A DNA stretch of 64,000 nt from CAWDBV01 sp963800705 (GCA_963800705.1 CAWDBV010000007.1:1-64000), one strand, 5' to 3'. Positions 39,798 through 48,787 are shown, numbered from the stretch's first letter. Made by a program: numbers and translations. Notes: generated by a model from the sequence alone, not told the origin.

Positions 39798-40385
39798 GTG
39801 GTGGCAACGAATTGGAAAGTCAGGCTTCTCGCGGCGGCGCTGGGCGCCGCGGGAGTGCTCGCGCTCGCGGCCTGCGGCAGCGACTCCGACGCCGGCAACC
39901 CCGACTCGGAGCTGACCCCGGCCGAGGCGACCAAGCCGCTCGAGGGGGCGCCGCCGCCGCTCGCCGCAGTCCGCGAGCAGGCAAACGAGATCCTCGACGG
40001 TGGCACCGAGGCCTTCGAGCAGCGGCTCGCCGAGCTCAAGGGGCACCCGGTCGTCGTCAACAAGTGGGCTTCGTGGTGCGGGCCCTGCCGGCTCGAGTTC
40101 CCGTTCTTCCAGGCGCAGGCCGAGAAGCGCGGCGCCGAGGTCGCCTTCCTCGGCGACTTCGGCAACGACTCGCGCGACGCCGGCGAGACCTTCCTCGAGC
40201 AGCTGCCGCTCCCCTACCCCTCCTACGACGACCCCGACCAGAAGATCGCCGAGGAGATCGAAGCGCCGCAGATCTTCCCGGCGACAGCGTTCTACGACAG
40301 CAAGGGCGAGCTCGTCTACACCCACCAGGGCCAGTACTCGAACGAAGAGGACCTGGCGGCTGACATCGAGCGCTACGGGCGCTGA
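39798..40385 (+). CDS. TlpA/ResA-like thioredoxin lipoprotein
   Basis: A complete 195-residue protein from GTG 39798 (alternative GTG 39801). Lipobox LALAAC predicts membrane anchoring outside the cell. The thioredoxin fold carries VVVNKWASWCGPCRLEFPFF with the redox CxxC, and the cis-Pro loop in PQIFPATAFYD. It may reduce apocytochromes or protein disulfides at the cell surface. It is divergent from the helicase gene (about 120 bases between, no clear hexamers assigned). Confidence 0.88.
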   Translation: MVATNWKVRLLAAALGAAGVLALAACGSDSDAGNPDSELTPAEATKPLEGAPPPLAAVREQANEILDGGTEAFEQRLAELKGHPVVVNKWASWCGPCRLEFPFFQAQAEKRGAEVAFLGDFGNDSRDAGETFLEQLPLPYPSYDDPDQKIAEEIEAPQIFPATAFYDSKGELVYTHQGQYSNEEDLAADIERYGR

Positions 40386-40430
40386 GCTAGGAGCGCCGCC
40401 CCGGGCCGCCGGGGCCGGGATAATGGTCGT

Positions 40431-40883
40431 GTGGAGCTCGTGATCATCATCTCGGCGATCGCCGTCGGCCTGCTGCTAGCCGAGCTCATGCTTCCGACCG
40501 GCGGCGTGCTGGCGCTGATCGGCGCCGCCGGGCTGGTCGCCGCCGGGATCGTCGCCCTGAACGAGGACGAGAGCGACGCGATCGGCGCCGGGCTGATCAC
40601 CGCCGGCGTGATTTCGCTCGCTGCCTCGGTCTTCATCGGCCGCAAGGTGATCGCCGCGCACCGCGGCGAGGTGCAGTCCGGGCCTGAGGAGATGGTCGGC
40701 CGTGAAGCCGAGGTCCGGGTGCCGCTCGACCCGGTCGGCCAGGTCTACGCCGACGGCTCGCTGTGGCGGGCGAAGCCTGAGGGTGGTGACGTGGCGGCGA
40801 TCGGGGCAGGCAATAGAGTCCGCGTCAAGTCAGTGGACGGCCTGACGCTGGTCGTCGAGCCCCTCGAAGAGAAAGGAAACTGA
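40431..40883 (+). CDS. NfeD-like membrane protein
   Basis: 150 residues from GTG 40431: a hydrophobic hairpin region (VIIISAIAVGLLLAELMLPT, LALIGAAGLVAAGIVAL, GLITAGVISLAASVFIG) and a C-terminal OB-fold (MVGREAEVRVPLDPVGQVYA, DGSLWRAKPEGG, RVRVKSVDGLTLVVEPLEE), the NfeD layout. It is two bases upstream of the slipin gene. NfeD proteins partner with SPFH proteins in membrane microdomains. Confidence 0.88.
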   Translation: MELVIIISAIAVGLLLAELMLPTGGVLALIGAAGLVAAGIVALNEDESDAIGAGLITAGVISLAASVFIGRKVIAAHRGEVQSGPEEMVGREAEVRVPLDPVGQVYADGSLWRAKPEGGDVAAIGAGNRVRVKSVDGLTLVVEPLEEKGN

Positions 40884-40885
40884 GC

Positions 40886-41644
40886 ATGGCAATCCTGATC
40901 GGCGTGCTGGTTGTGATCGGTTTCTTCGCCCTGCTCGCGATCGGCTCGGCGATCCGGATCCTGCGCGAGTATGAGCGCGGGGTCATCTTCAGGCTCGGCC
41001 GCCTGATCGCCCAGAAGGGGCCCGGGCTGATCCTGCTGATCCCGTTCATCGACCGGATGGTCCGCGTCGACCTGCGGACGGTGACGCTCAACATCCCCCC
41101 GCAGGAGGTGATCACCCGCGACAACGTGCCGAGCCGCGTCAACGCGGTCGCCTACTTCCGGGTCGTCGATCCCAACAAGGCGATCGTCGAGGTCGAGAAC
41201 TTCCTGCTCGCGACCTCGCAGATCTCGCAGACCGCGCTGCGCTCGGTGCTCGGCAAGGCCGAGCTCGATCAGCTGCTCTCCGAGCGCGAGCGGCTCAACA
41301 CCGACCTTCAGGTGATCATCGACGAGCAGACCGAGCCGTGGGGCGTGAAGGTGAGCACGGTCGAGATCAAGGACGTCGAGATCCCCGAGCAGATGCAGCG
41401 CGCAATGGCGCGCCAGGCCGAGGCCGAGCGCGAGCGGCGCGCAAAGATCATCGCCGCCGAAGGTGAGTTCCAGGCCTCCGAGAAGCTCGCCCAGGCCGCC
41501 GACATCATCAGCAAGAACCCGGCGACGATCCAGCTCCGCTACCTGCAGACGCTGCTCGAGATGGGGACCCAGAACGCGACCACGATCGTCTTCCCGCTGC
41601 CGATCGACCTGCTGAGTGCGATGACGAAGAAGCTCGGCGAGTGA
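40886..41644 (+). CDS. Slipin (stomatin/prohibitin SPFH family)
   Basis: A complete 252-residue protein. One N-terminal helix (MAILIGVLVVIGFFALLAIG), then the SPFH domain starting REYERGVIFRLGRLIAQKGP, with IPPQEVITRDNVPSRVNAVA and the coiled-coil AMARQAEAERERRAKIIAAE. Such proteins form oligomeric rings on lipid rafts and regulate membrane proteins. A GAAAGGAAA sequence about 10 bases before ATG 40886 is the likely ribosome site. Forms the standard pair with NfeD. Confidence 0.92.
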   Translation: MAILIGVLVVIGFFALLAIGSAIRILREYERGVIFRLGRLIAQKGPGLILLIPFIDRMVRVDLRTVTLNIPPQEVITRDNVPSRVNAVAYFRVVDPNKAIVEVENFLLATSQISQTALRSVLGKAELDQLLSERERLNTDLQVIIDEQTEPWGVKVSTVEIKDVEIPEQMQRAMARQAEAERERRAKIIAAEGEFQASEKLAQAADIISKNPATIQLRYLQTLLEMGTQNATTIVFPLPIDLLSAMTKKLGE

Positions 41645-41686
41645 CCGTGGCTCCGTGACGGGCGCATGGATTCAGTCCTCTAGCGC

Positions 41687-42757
41687 TTGACTGATCCCGA
41701 GATACGACTCGACCAGCTCTCCGGGCTGCGGACGATCCTCGCCGCGGGCCGTGCCGACCGCCCGTTCGAGTTCGAGGTGGAATCGGAGGGCGCCGAGGAG
41801 GCCGACCAGGGGACGCTCCCCGACTGCCCGTTCTGCGAGGGAAACGAGGAGAAGACCCCGCCCGAGCTCTGGGGCGAGCGCCCCGGGGGCGGCGAGCCCG
41901 CCACCCCGGGCTGGACGGTGCGCGCGGTCCCCAACCTCTACCCGGCGCTGGCGCCGCCCGAGGGGAAGGCCGGCGAGGGAGAAGTGGGCGTGACCGCCGG
42001 CGACAGCGGCATCGGCGCCGACCCGCTGCGGGCATCGGCGCGCGGCGGCGAGCCCGACCTGTTCTCGTCCGGGCCGGCGCTTGGCACCCACGAGGTGATC
42101 ATCCACTCGCCGAAGCACGCGACCTCGATGGCGCAGCTCGACGATGCGCAGATCGCCGCCGTCGTAGGGGCGTGGCGGGAGCGGATGCGCGCCCACCCCG
42201 ACGCCGCCTACCGACAGCTGATCGTCAACGAGGGGCCCGAGGCCGGCGCGTCGCTCGAGCACACCCACGCGCAGCTCTACGCGCTCGACTTCGTGCCGAT
42301 CGCGATCGCCCGCGAGCGCGAGCGGACGACCGCCTACAACCAGCGCACGATGGGCGGCGAGCTGCTCTCCGACATCGCCTCTGAGGAGGTGCGCCGCGGC
42401 GAGCGGCTGGTCGCGATCGACGACGACGCGCTGCTCGTCTGCCCGTGGGCCTCGCGCTCGCCGTTCGAGCTCCGGGTGATCCCGCGCCGGGCGGCTCCGA
42501 GCTTCGAGCAGGACGACGCGGGAGCCGAGATGGTCGCCGTCGCGCTGCGAGCGCTCGCGGCGCGCTTCGGCCGCGCGCCGCAGCTCAACCTCTGGATCCA
42601 CACCGCCCCCCGCGGCACCGAGCAGTTCCACTGGCACCTCGACATCGCGCCCCGGCTCTCGGTCAAGGCGGGATTCGAGCTCTCGACCGGGGTTGACATC
42701 AACGTGTTTCCGCCGGAGCGCGCGGCGGCCGAACTGCGAGACTGCCTGCCTTCGTGA
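41687..42757 (+). CDS. galT: Galactose-1-phosphate uridylyltransferase
   Basis: 356 residues from a TTG at 41687. HIT-superfamily enzyme: zinc Cys pair LPDCPFCEGN near residue 48, first active-site strand THEVIIHSPKHATSMA, catalytic His motif AGASLEHTHAQLYAL near residue 190, and FHWHLDIAPR near the C-terminus. It exchanges UMP between UDP-glucose and galactose-1-phosphate. It overlaps the following hypothetical gene by 4 nt. Confidence 0.85.
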   Translation: MTDPEIRLDQLSGLRTILAAGRADRPFEFEVESEGAEEADQGTLPDCPFCEGNEEKTPPELWGERPGGGEPATPGWTVRAVPNLYPALAPPEGKAGEGEVGVTAGDSGIGADPLRASARGGEPDLFSSGPALGTHEVIIHSPKHATSMAQLDDAQIAAVVGAWRERMRAHPDAAYRQLIVNEGPEAGASLEHTHAQLYALDFVPIAIARERERTTAYNQRTMGGELLSDIASEEVRRGERLVAIDDDALLVCPWASRSPFELRVIPRRAAPSFEQDDAGAEMVAVALRALAARFGRAPQLNLWIHTAPRGTEQFHWHLDIAPRLSVKAGFELSTGVDINVFPPERAAAELRDCLPS

Positions 42758-43467
42758 CCCCGCCCCCGGTCCGTGACCCGATCCCGCGCTTCATCGCCGA
42801 CGCCGCCCAGGAGGATCCCCCCTACGGTCGCTGGGCCGAGCGCCTGCGCGAGGAGCTCGCCAAGGCCTGCGAACCGTTGAAGGGGGAAGCCGGGGCCGAG
42901 CTTCCCGAGCAGATCGAATGGTTCCCCGAGCGTTCCTGGGGCGGGCGCGTCTACGTCCCCGCGACCGCGGTCAGCCCGGGCAGCGGCGCGACGGGTGACT
43001 CCGAGGGCGACGGGGCGGTCGAGTGGTTCGGCTACGTCTCCTTCGTCCGCCCCGAGGAAGGCGAGCCGACCGACCTCGAGGCGAGCGCCGACTTCACCGA
43101 CGTGATCGCCGCCGACAACCCCGACTGGCAGATCGACATCAACGAGGAGGTGGTCGGCGCCTGGCGCGGCGAGGGCAAGCGCGCCGGCGACGTGACGCTG
43201 GTCTGGGGCCGGCCGCTGGTCCGCGGCGCCTTCGCCGCCACCGCCGAGCTCGGCGGGGGGGTCCTCGACCAGACCCCGGTGGTCGAGGACCGCTTCACGC
43301 TGATGGCGGTCGACGCCGTGAAGGGGTTCACCGACGACCTCTTCCTCGAGGTCCGGGTGTGGACCAAGCGCAACGTCGAGATAGCCGCCGAGAGCCTCTA
43401 CGCCGAACCTGAGGACGAGCCGCCGCCCGTAGAATCGCGACCCGGCCCCGATAGCTCAGCTGGATAG
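42754..43467 (+). CDS. Conserved hypothetical protein, 237 residues, ending inside a tRNA gene
   Basis: From GTG 42754, coupled to galT. A soluble, acidic protein with EWFGYVSFVRPEEGEPTDLE, DNPDWQIDINEEVVGAWRGE, TLVWGRPLVRGAFAATAELG and LFLEVRVWTKRNVEIA; no cofactor motif or membrane segment, and no family recognised. Its last seven codons and stop lie within the tRNA-Arg gene, so its 3' end is constrained by the tRNA sequence. Confidence 0.7.
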   Translation: MTPPPVRDPIPRFIADAAQEDPPYGRWAERLREELAKACEPLKGEAGAELPEQIEWFPERSWGGRVYVPATAVSPGSGATGDSEGDGAVEWFGYVSFVRPEEGEPTDLEASADFTDVIAADNPDWQIDINEEVVGAWRGEGKRAGDVTLVWGRPLVRGAFAATAELGGGVLDQTPVVEDRFTLMAVDAVKGFTDDLFLEVRVWTKRNVEIAAESLYAEPEDEPPPVESRPGPDSSAG

Positions 43468-43518
43468 AGCGTCTCCCTCCTAAGGAGAAGGCCCCAGGTT
43501 CGAATCCTGGTCGGGGCG
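43445..43518 (+). tRNA. tRNA-Arg, anticodon CCT
   Basis: 74 nt fold cleanly: acceptor GCCCCGA/TCGGGGC with discriminator G, D-stem GCTC/GAGC, anticodon stem TCTCC/GGAGA with loop CTCCTAA (anticodon CCT, reading AGG), and T-stem CCAGG/CCTGG with TTCGAAT. CCA is not encoded. The first 23 bases overlap the end of the upstream coding region. Confidence 0.95.
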
Positions 43519-43522
43519 CTGG

Positions 43523-44980
43523 CTAGCGCCGCCGCTTGCGCTTGATCCGGAACTTTTTGCGAACCGGTGTCGTGTCGACGCCGAAGGGGCCGACAGCGCG
43601 GACGGTGAACACGTAGCGGCCGGTCTTCAGCCGCTTGTACTTCTTGGGCGATGTGCAGGGCCTGAACCTTGGCCTTTTCGCCTTTCGCTTCTTGCCGTTC
43701 GACTTCCGCCTCGCGTTACGCTTCAGCGCACACTGCAGCCCGGTCCAGTTGCCGACGCCGCCGAACCGGAAGATCGCCTTACCCTTCTTCTTGCGGATTC
43801 TCTTCTTGAACGAAGCAGTGTCCAGCGCCCTCGCCAACTGCGCAGCGAGCGCCGTCGATGACCCGTACAGGGATTCGCCGCTGCCCGGGGCTGGTCCACC
43901 AGGCGGGATCGGCTCAGACGCGGAGGAGACGTTCACGGTCAGCGTCGCCGATGCACTCAGCGGTACCGCCTCGTCGTTGTCGATCGCGTCGAAGGACAGC
44001 GTCTCCGAGGTCCCGGCCGCCTCCAGGGGTGGACTCAGGGTCAGTTCGACCGTCGCCGGGTTGCCGGGGGTGGTCGAGAGGCTCGCCCACGGCGGGAGCG
44101 GTCCGGCGAGGACGCTGACGCTCTGGTCGAGCTCGGGGTCGGTTGCCGTGAAGTTGATGACCTCTGTTTCGCCGGCAGGGACGCTGACCGAGCTCGGCAG
44201 GCCCTGGAACGCCGGCGGCGTGTTCGATCCCGTCACGAAGAGCAATACGTCCCGCTCCGAGAAGTTGCCCGCAGCGTCGGTGACGCGCACCTTGTAGACA
44301 TAGTTCTGGCCGTCGACGAAAGTCGACGTCACCGATGCCGGGATGGAGACGTCTCCGTCGGGCTCAAAGGTGACGACGTCAGACACGGGTCCAGTCGGCT
44401 GCCCCGCCTGGCTGGCATAGGTGAGCGGCGCGTCGGGATCGGATGCGTTGAGGTTCTGGAGGTAGGGGTACCCGATGGCAACGCCGGTGACCGGGATCGA
44501 GCCGAATGTGGGTGAGGAGGACGGCGCCGCGCCGTTGCGGGTGACCTGGGCACGAAAGGCGGTCACTCCGCTGTCGTCGGCGTTCTCGATCCCATCGATG
44601 CGACAGCAGCTCGAAAACGCCGCGCCATAGACACCGTCCTCGACGACGAGTCCGAGCTCGTCGTCGATATCGACACCGAAATCGCCGGCAACCGTCCGCT
44701 GGCCGGGAATGCAGCGGACATTGAAGACCTCAACGCCGAGCTCGCCCTCGTTGAGCGACGGATCCGTGAATGTGACGTCGAGGACGTCAAACGGCTCACC
44801 CACCACGCATTCTTGCTCGGGGTCCAACCTCTCCGAGTACGTGATCGTGCCCTGGAGGCGATCGTCGGCGACGCGGAGTTCAAGTGAGCCTCCCATGATG
44901 TGCGATCCATGCGCGGCCGCGGGTAAGCCCAACGACGTAACGGCGAGGGCGCTCAGAAAGAGAATTAGCCGCCTACGCAT
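43523..44980 (-). CDS. Secreted cadherin/Ig-like surface protein with basic C-terminal domain
   Basis: A complete 485-residue protein. Signal peptide MRRRLILFLSALAVTSLGLP with cleavage after AAA. N-terminal HGSHIMGGSLELRVADDRLQ resembles domains of secreted adhesins; a middle repeat region (VTDAAGNFSERDVLLFVTGS, NFTATDPELDQSVSVLAG) looks cadherin-like with putative calcium sites. The last 95 residues are a Lys/Arg-rich Ig-like module (FKKRIRKKKGKAIFRFGGVG, CTSPKKYKRLKTGRYVFTVR) ending KKFRIKRKRRR. Extracellular, role unknown, possibly adhesion. Confidence 0.8.
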   Translation of the reverse strand: MRRRLILFLSALAVTSLGLPAAAHGSHIMGGSLELRVADDRLQGTITYSERLDPEQECVVGEPFDVLDVTFTDPSLNEGELGVEVFNVRCIPGQRTVAGDFGVDIDDELGLVVEDGVYGAAFSSCCRIDGIENADDSGVTAFRAQVTRNGAAPSSSPTFGSIPVTGVAIGYPYLQNLNASDPDAPLTYASQAGQPTGPVSDVVTFEPDGDVSIPASVTSTFVDGQNYVYKVRVTDAAGNFSERDVLLFVTGSNTPPAFQGLPSSVSVPAGETEVINFTATDPELDQSVSVLAGPLPPWASLSTTPGNPATVELTLSPPLEAAGTSETLSFDAIDNDEAVPLSASATLTVNVSSASEPIPPGGPAPGSGESLYGSSTALAAQLARALDTASFKKRIRKKKGKAIFRFGGVGNWTGLQCALKRNARRKSNGKKRKAKRPRFRPCTSPKKYKRLKTGRYVFTVRAVGPFGVDTTPVRKKFRIKRKRRR

Positions 44981-45098
44981 CGATAGCCCTCCTTGGCTGG
45001 ACGAATGGGACTGCTAACCCCCAAGTTCCTGCTCTCACGGCTGAATCTACAGCATCCCGCAGCAGTCGATTGGAGTAGACGCGGGATAGAGTCGCCGC

Positions 45099-46166
45099 GT
45101 GGACTTCCTCGTCTCCAAGGACGACCTGCGCGAGACGAAGCTCGCCGAGCCGGAGCCGATCGACGTCGGCCCGGGCGAGGCTCTGATCGAGGTCGACCGG
45201 TTCGGGTTCACCGCCAACAACATCAGCTACGCGGTGATGGGCGAGGGGATGAACTACTGGACCTTCTTCCCGGCCCCGGAGGGCTGGGGGCGGATCCCGG
45301 TCTGGGGCTTCGGCGAAGTTGTCGCCTCGGAAGAGAATGGCCTTGAAGTCGGTGAGAAAGTTTTCGGCTACCTGCCGATGTCGAAGCACATGCTGGTGCA
45401 ACCGGACCGGATCACCGAGACCGGGTTCACCGACTTCTCGCCGCACCGCGCCGAGCTGCCCCGCGCCTACAACCGCTACGCCCTCGAGGGCGACCCGGGC
45501 TACGACCCCGAGCACGAGGACGAGCAGATGCTGCTGATCCCGCTCTTCTTCACCACCTTCCTCGCCGACGACTTCCTCGACGAGAACGACTTCTTCGGCG
45601 CCGAGCAGGTCGTGCTCGGCAGCGCCTCGAGCCGCACCGCGCTCTCGCTCGCCTGGCTGCTCTCGCGGCGGGAGGGCATCGACGTGATTGCCCTGACCTC
45701 GAAGGGCAACGTCGAGTTCGTAGAGGGCGTCGGAACCTACGACACGGTCCTCGACTACGACTCGATCTCCGATCTGCCAGGGGGCAAGACCGTCTACGTC
45801 GACATGTCGAACAACCCGGGCGTCCGCGCCGAGGTCCACGAGCACTACGGCGACGACCTCGCCCACAGCTCGATGATCGGCTTCACGCACTGGGAGGAGG
45901 AGCAGGAAGAGCAGGAGCTGGCGGGGCCCCGGCCGCAGTTCTTCTTCGCGCCCGCGCAGGCGGTCACCCGCTCGAAGGACTGGGGGCGAGAGGAGATGCA
46001 GAGGCGAATGCGCGAGGCGTGGGACCCGTTCGTCGAGCACACCGCCGACTGGCTCGAGATCGAGCGGAGCGGCGGGCCCGAGGCGGTCGAGAAGGTTTAC
46101 CGCGAGGTGCTCGAGGGAGAGTCGAGCCCGGCCACTGGGCACGTGCTCTCGATGAACCCCGACTAG
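45099..46166 (+). CDS. DUF2855 family protein (medium-chain reductase-like)
   Basis: 355 residues from GTG 45099. N-terminal GroES-like portion (GEALIEVDRFGFTANNISYA, IPVWGFGEVVASEENGLEVG) and a Rossmann-like half (EQVVLGSASSRTALSLAWLL). DUF2855 proteins resemble zinc-free quinone oxidoreductase-type enzymes; their reaction is not established. The gap 44981-45098 carries the divergent promoters of this gene and the surface protein gene; no clear hexamers were identified. Confidence 0.82.
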   Translation: MDFLVSKDDLRETKLAEPEPIDVGPGEALIEVDRFGFTANNISYAVMGEGMNYWTFFPAPEGWGRIPVWGFGEVVASEENGLEVGEKVFGYLPMSKHMLVQPDRITETGFTDFSPHRAELPRAYNRYALEGDPGYDPEHEDEQMLLIPLFFTTFLADDFLDENDFFGAEQVVLGSASSRTALSLAWLLSRREGIDVIALTSKGNVEFVEGVGTYDTVLDYDSISDLPGGKTVYVDMSNNPGVRAEVHEHYGDDLAHSSMIGFTHWEEEQEEQELAGPRPQFFFAPAQAVTRSKDWGREEMQRRMREAWDPFVEHTADWLEIERSGGPEAVEKVYREVLEGESSPATGHVLSMNPD

Positions 46167-46175
46167 GCTGGCCTC

Positions 46176-46775
46176 GTGTCACGCAGGCTCGCCATTCCCG
46201 CGTTGCTCGCGGTCCTGCTCGGGCTGCTGCTCTCCGGATGCGGCGGCGGGGGCGACGACGGACCGGAGCCGGTCGAGCGCCCGGTCGAGAAGGCCGACCC
46301 ACCGGCGAAGCTGCCGCCCGGCTGGCGGACACTGACCAACACGGCCGGGGGGTTCACGATCGGGGTCCCGCCCGGCTGGACGACGAAGCTGAGGGGGACG
46401 ACGACGGTGCTCGGCTCGCCGGACAAGCTGGTCGCGATCTCAGCCACCGCGGATCGAACCGACGAGGCGCTGCGGGCACCGCTCGAGCGTTTCGCGCTCG
46501 GCGCCGCCGAGGCGCTCTCGGGCTTCGAGAACCTGAAGGTCGAGGACAGCGCCCAGTTCAAGCACCGCTACCAGGCGGTCGCGGTGGGCGCGACCGGGAC
46601 GCTCGCCGAGAGCGGCGTCAAGCAGAAGCTGCTGCTCGTGATCCTGCGCCGCGACAACCTCGCCACCTATCCGGTCCTCGCCGCAACCAACGTCGGCAGG
46701 CGCTCGCCGTTCGCCAGCCAGATCCCCGGCATCGTCCGCTCGCTGCGCGGCCGGCCGGTCGAAGTTCCCGGCTAG
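46176..46775 (+). CDS. Putative lipoprotein, 199 residues
   Basis: Signal sequence with lipobox LLLSGC and a Gly/Asp linker, then a single compact domain (NTAGGFTIGVPPGWTTKLRG, DRTDEALRAPLERFALGAAE, FASQIPGIVRSLRG) that resembles the small alpha/beta LpqN/PsbP-like surface lipoproteins of actinobacteria. Starts 9 bases after the DUF2855 stop, so likely co-transcribed. Convergent with pyrE. Confidence 0.8.
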   Translation: MSRRLAIPALLAVLLGLLLSGCGGGGDDGPEPVERPVEKADPPAKLPPGWRTLTNTAGGFTIGVPPGWTTKLRGTTTVLGSPDKLVAISATADRTDEALRAPLERFALGAAEALSGFENLKVEDSAQFKHRYQAVAVGATGTLAESGVKQKLLLVILRRDNLATYPVLAATNVGRRSPFASQIPGIVRSLRGRPVEVPG

Positions 46776-46779
46776 AGCG

Positions 46780-47319
46780 CTAGAGCAGCTCGGCGACCTC
46801 GACCAGGGCGCGGAACGGCGCCCCGCCCGCTGCCTCGATCGCCTCGCCGCCGCCCGCCTGCCGGTCGACGACGCAGACGGTGCCCGCGACCTCGAGCCCT
46901 TCTTCGGAGATCCGCTCGATCGCCTTCACGGTCGAGCCGCCGGTTGTGACGACGTCCTCGACCACGAGGCAGCTCGTCCCAGCCGCGAGCTCGGGACCCT
47001 CGATCCAGCGCTGCAGGCCGTGATCTTTGCGCTCTTTGCGTACAAAGAAGCCGACCAGGCCCTCGCCGCCGGGCACCGCGATCGCCGCGCAGGCGAGCGG
47101 GTCGGCGCCAATCGACATCCCGCCGACCGCGTCGGCACCCGTCTCGGCGGCCGCGGCTGCGATCAGCTCGCCCGCGGCGCGGAAGGCGCGCGGGCGCAGC
47201 AGTGCCCGCTTCGCGTCGATGTAGTAATCGGCCTTCTGGCCACTCGCCAGCGTCACCTCTCCGCGGACGACGGCGTGCTCGCGGAGCTCGGCGAGCAGCG
47301 TCTGCCGAGCATCGCTCAA
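46780..47319 (-). CDS. pyrE: Orotate phosphoribosyltransferase
   Basis: 179 residues from a TTG at 47319 that overlaps the stop of the epimerase gene (TTGA). It joins orotate and PRPP into OMP in pyrimidine synthesis. Seen: LASGQKADYYIDAKRALLRP, AVGGMSIGADPLACAAIA, FFVRKERKDHGLQRWIEG, and the PRPP loop CLVVEDVVTTGGSTVKAIE. Confidence 0.9.
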   Translation of the reverse strand: MSDARQTLLAELREHAVVRGEVTLASGQKADYYIDAKRALLRPRAFRAAGELIAAAAAETGADAVGGMSIGADPLACAAIAVPGGEGLVGFFVRKERKDHGLQRWIEGPELAAGTSCLVVEDVVTTGGSTVKAIERISEEGLEVAGTVCVVDRQAGGGEAIEAAGGAPFRALVEVAELL

Positions 47320-48257
47320 CCGAGGGCCTCGGTGAAGCCCTGGCGCCAGCTCGGCCAGCGCGGCGTCCAACCGAGCTCCCGCTTTGCCTTCTCGTTCGAG
47401 GCGCCGCGGAGCTCGGTCATAATCGTCGCCGCGAAGCTCCCCGCAACCATGCGAGCCAGGAACTTCGGCACGCGCCGGGGCGGCTTGGCCCCGAGCGCTT
47501 CCGCATACACGGGCAGCCATTCGTGCACCGGGGCCGGCTCGTCGTCGGTGACGTTGTAGACGCCCGGTCCGCCGGCGCTCAGCGCGGCGATCGTCGCCCC
47601 GACGACGTCGTCCATGTGGATGAAAGAGAAGACCCCGTTGCCGCTGCCGATGATCGGGAAGCGGCGCTTTCGCACCTCCCCCGCCGAGTAGCCGTCGGAG
47701 GCGAAGCTGGTCCCGGGGCCGTACCAGTAGCCGAACCGCAACACGAGCCCCTCGGTCTCGGTGCTTCCGGTGACCGACCGCTCCATCTCGCCGTGATGGC
47801 GAATCGTCTCGCCGATGATTCCCGGCGCGTCGGTCATCCACGGCGCCTCCTCGTTCTTCACCGGGTCGCCGACGGTGTCGTAGAAGAAGCAGACGTTCTG
47901 GACCAGGATCCGCCGCGCCCCGGCCGCGATCGCGCCGGCGAGCATGTTCGCCGTCCCTTCGATCCGGACCCGGTCGTTCGCCTCGTAGGCCTTCTTCATG
48001 TTGCGCGGGTTGAGGTCCTGGGGCAAATCGGTGAGGTGGGAGACGACGACCTCTGGCTTCGCCGCGGCGACGACTTCGGCGACCGCCGGATCGAGCACGT
48101 CGCCGAGCACGGCCTCGGCCCCCGCCGCCCGGATCCGCTCAGCGCTCTCGGCGGAGCGGGTCAGCCCGGTGACCTCGTGTCCGGCCTCGATCAGCGCCGG
48201 CACCAGCGGCCGGCCGACGTTGCCGCTCGCTCCGGCGAGGAAAATTCTCATCAGCAC
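47316..48257 (-). CDS. NAD-dependent epimerase/dehydratase (extended SDR)
   Basis: 313 residues from GTG 48257 or ATG 48251 (MRIFLAGASGNVGRPLVPAL). The GxxGxxG cofactor motif, VVVSHLTDLPQ, a Tyr-containing FGYWYGPGTSFASDGY and FSFIHMDDVVGATIAALSAG identify an extended SDR acting on nucleotide sugars or related compounds. The usual YxxxK is not obvious, which makes an atypical (atypical SDR5-like) member likely. Coupled to pyrE by 4 nt. Confidence 0.85.
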   Translation of the reverse strand: MLMRIFLAGASGNVGRPLVPALIEAGHEVTGLTRSAESAERIRAAGAEAVLGDVLDPAVAEVVAAAKPEVVVSHLTDLPQDLNPRNMKKAYEANDRVRIEGTANMLAGAIAAGARRILVQNVCFFYDTVGDPVKNEEAPWMTDAPGIIGETIRHHGEMERSVTGSTETEGLVLRFGYWYGPGTSFASDGYSAGEVRKRRFPIIGSGNGVFSFIHMDDVVGATIAALSAGGPGVYNVTDDEPAPVHEWLPVYAEALGAKPPRRVPKFLARMVAGSFAATIMTELRGASNEKAKRELGWTPRWPSWRQGFTEALG

Positions 48258-48282
48258 CCCACCGTCATCCGGAACTCACCAT

Positions 48283-48738
48283 CTAGTCGCCGGGCGGGTA
48301 GTCGCCGCCGCGGGCCGGCGCCCGGGGGGGTGGGCTGGCCGGGACTCCGGCGCCCTCGGCTCCGTTGCCGGCCGCGCGCGCCATGAAGGCGAGCACCGCG
48401 GCGCCGAGCGCGAGCAGGATCGTGTCGACGATCCCGCGCGCGTCGCCCTCGTTGTTCTCGCCGATGTCGAAGAGGTGGTTGACGGCGTGGAACCCGTACC
48501 AGAGGGCGGCGAAGACGAGAAGCCCCTGGCGCCACTCGGGCTTTTGCACGGCGAGCAGAAGCGCGGCGCCGGCGGCGAGGTGGAAGGTCCCGGTGTCGCC
48601 GATGTAGTGGTCGTTCCGAATCCCGTAGGGCCCGATCTCGTCGAAGAAGGTCTCCGGCGCGAAGACCATGAGCAGGCCGAGGACGACGTTCACACCGCCG
48701 AAGAACAGCAGCCCGATTCGCATTGTGCTCTCGCTCAT
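48283..48738 (-). CDS. Four-helix membrane protein of unknown function
   Basis: 151 residues: MSESTMRIGLLFFGGVNVVL begins helix 1, with further helices around FHLAAGAALLLAV, GLLVFAALWYGFHAVNHLFD and IVDTILLALGAAVLAFMARA, then a Pro/Gly tail. Charged residues in helix 3 (HAVNH) may be functional. Family not recognised. It lies 25 bases upstream of the epimerase start on the same strand. Confidence 0.75.
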   Translation of the reverse strand: MSESTMRIGLLFFGGVNVVLGLLMVFAPETFFDEIGPYGIRNDHYIGDTGTFHLAAGAALLLAVQKPEWRQGLLVFAALWYGFHAVNHLFDIGENNEGDARGIVDTILLALGAAVLAFMARAAGNGAEGAGVPASPPPRAPARGGDYPPGD

Positions 48739-48787
48739 CGGCCGCAGCCTATTAGGCGGCGAACCTCAGACGAAGTTTTCAAGCCGT

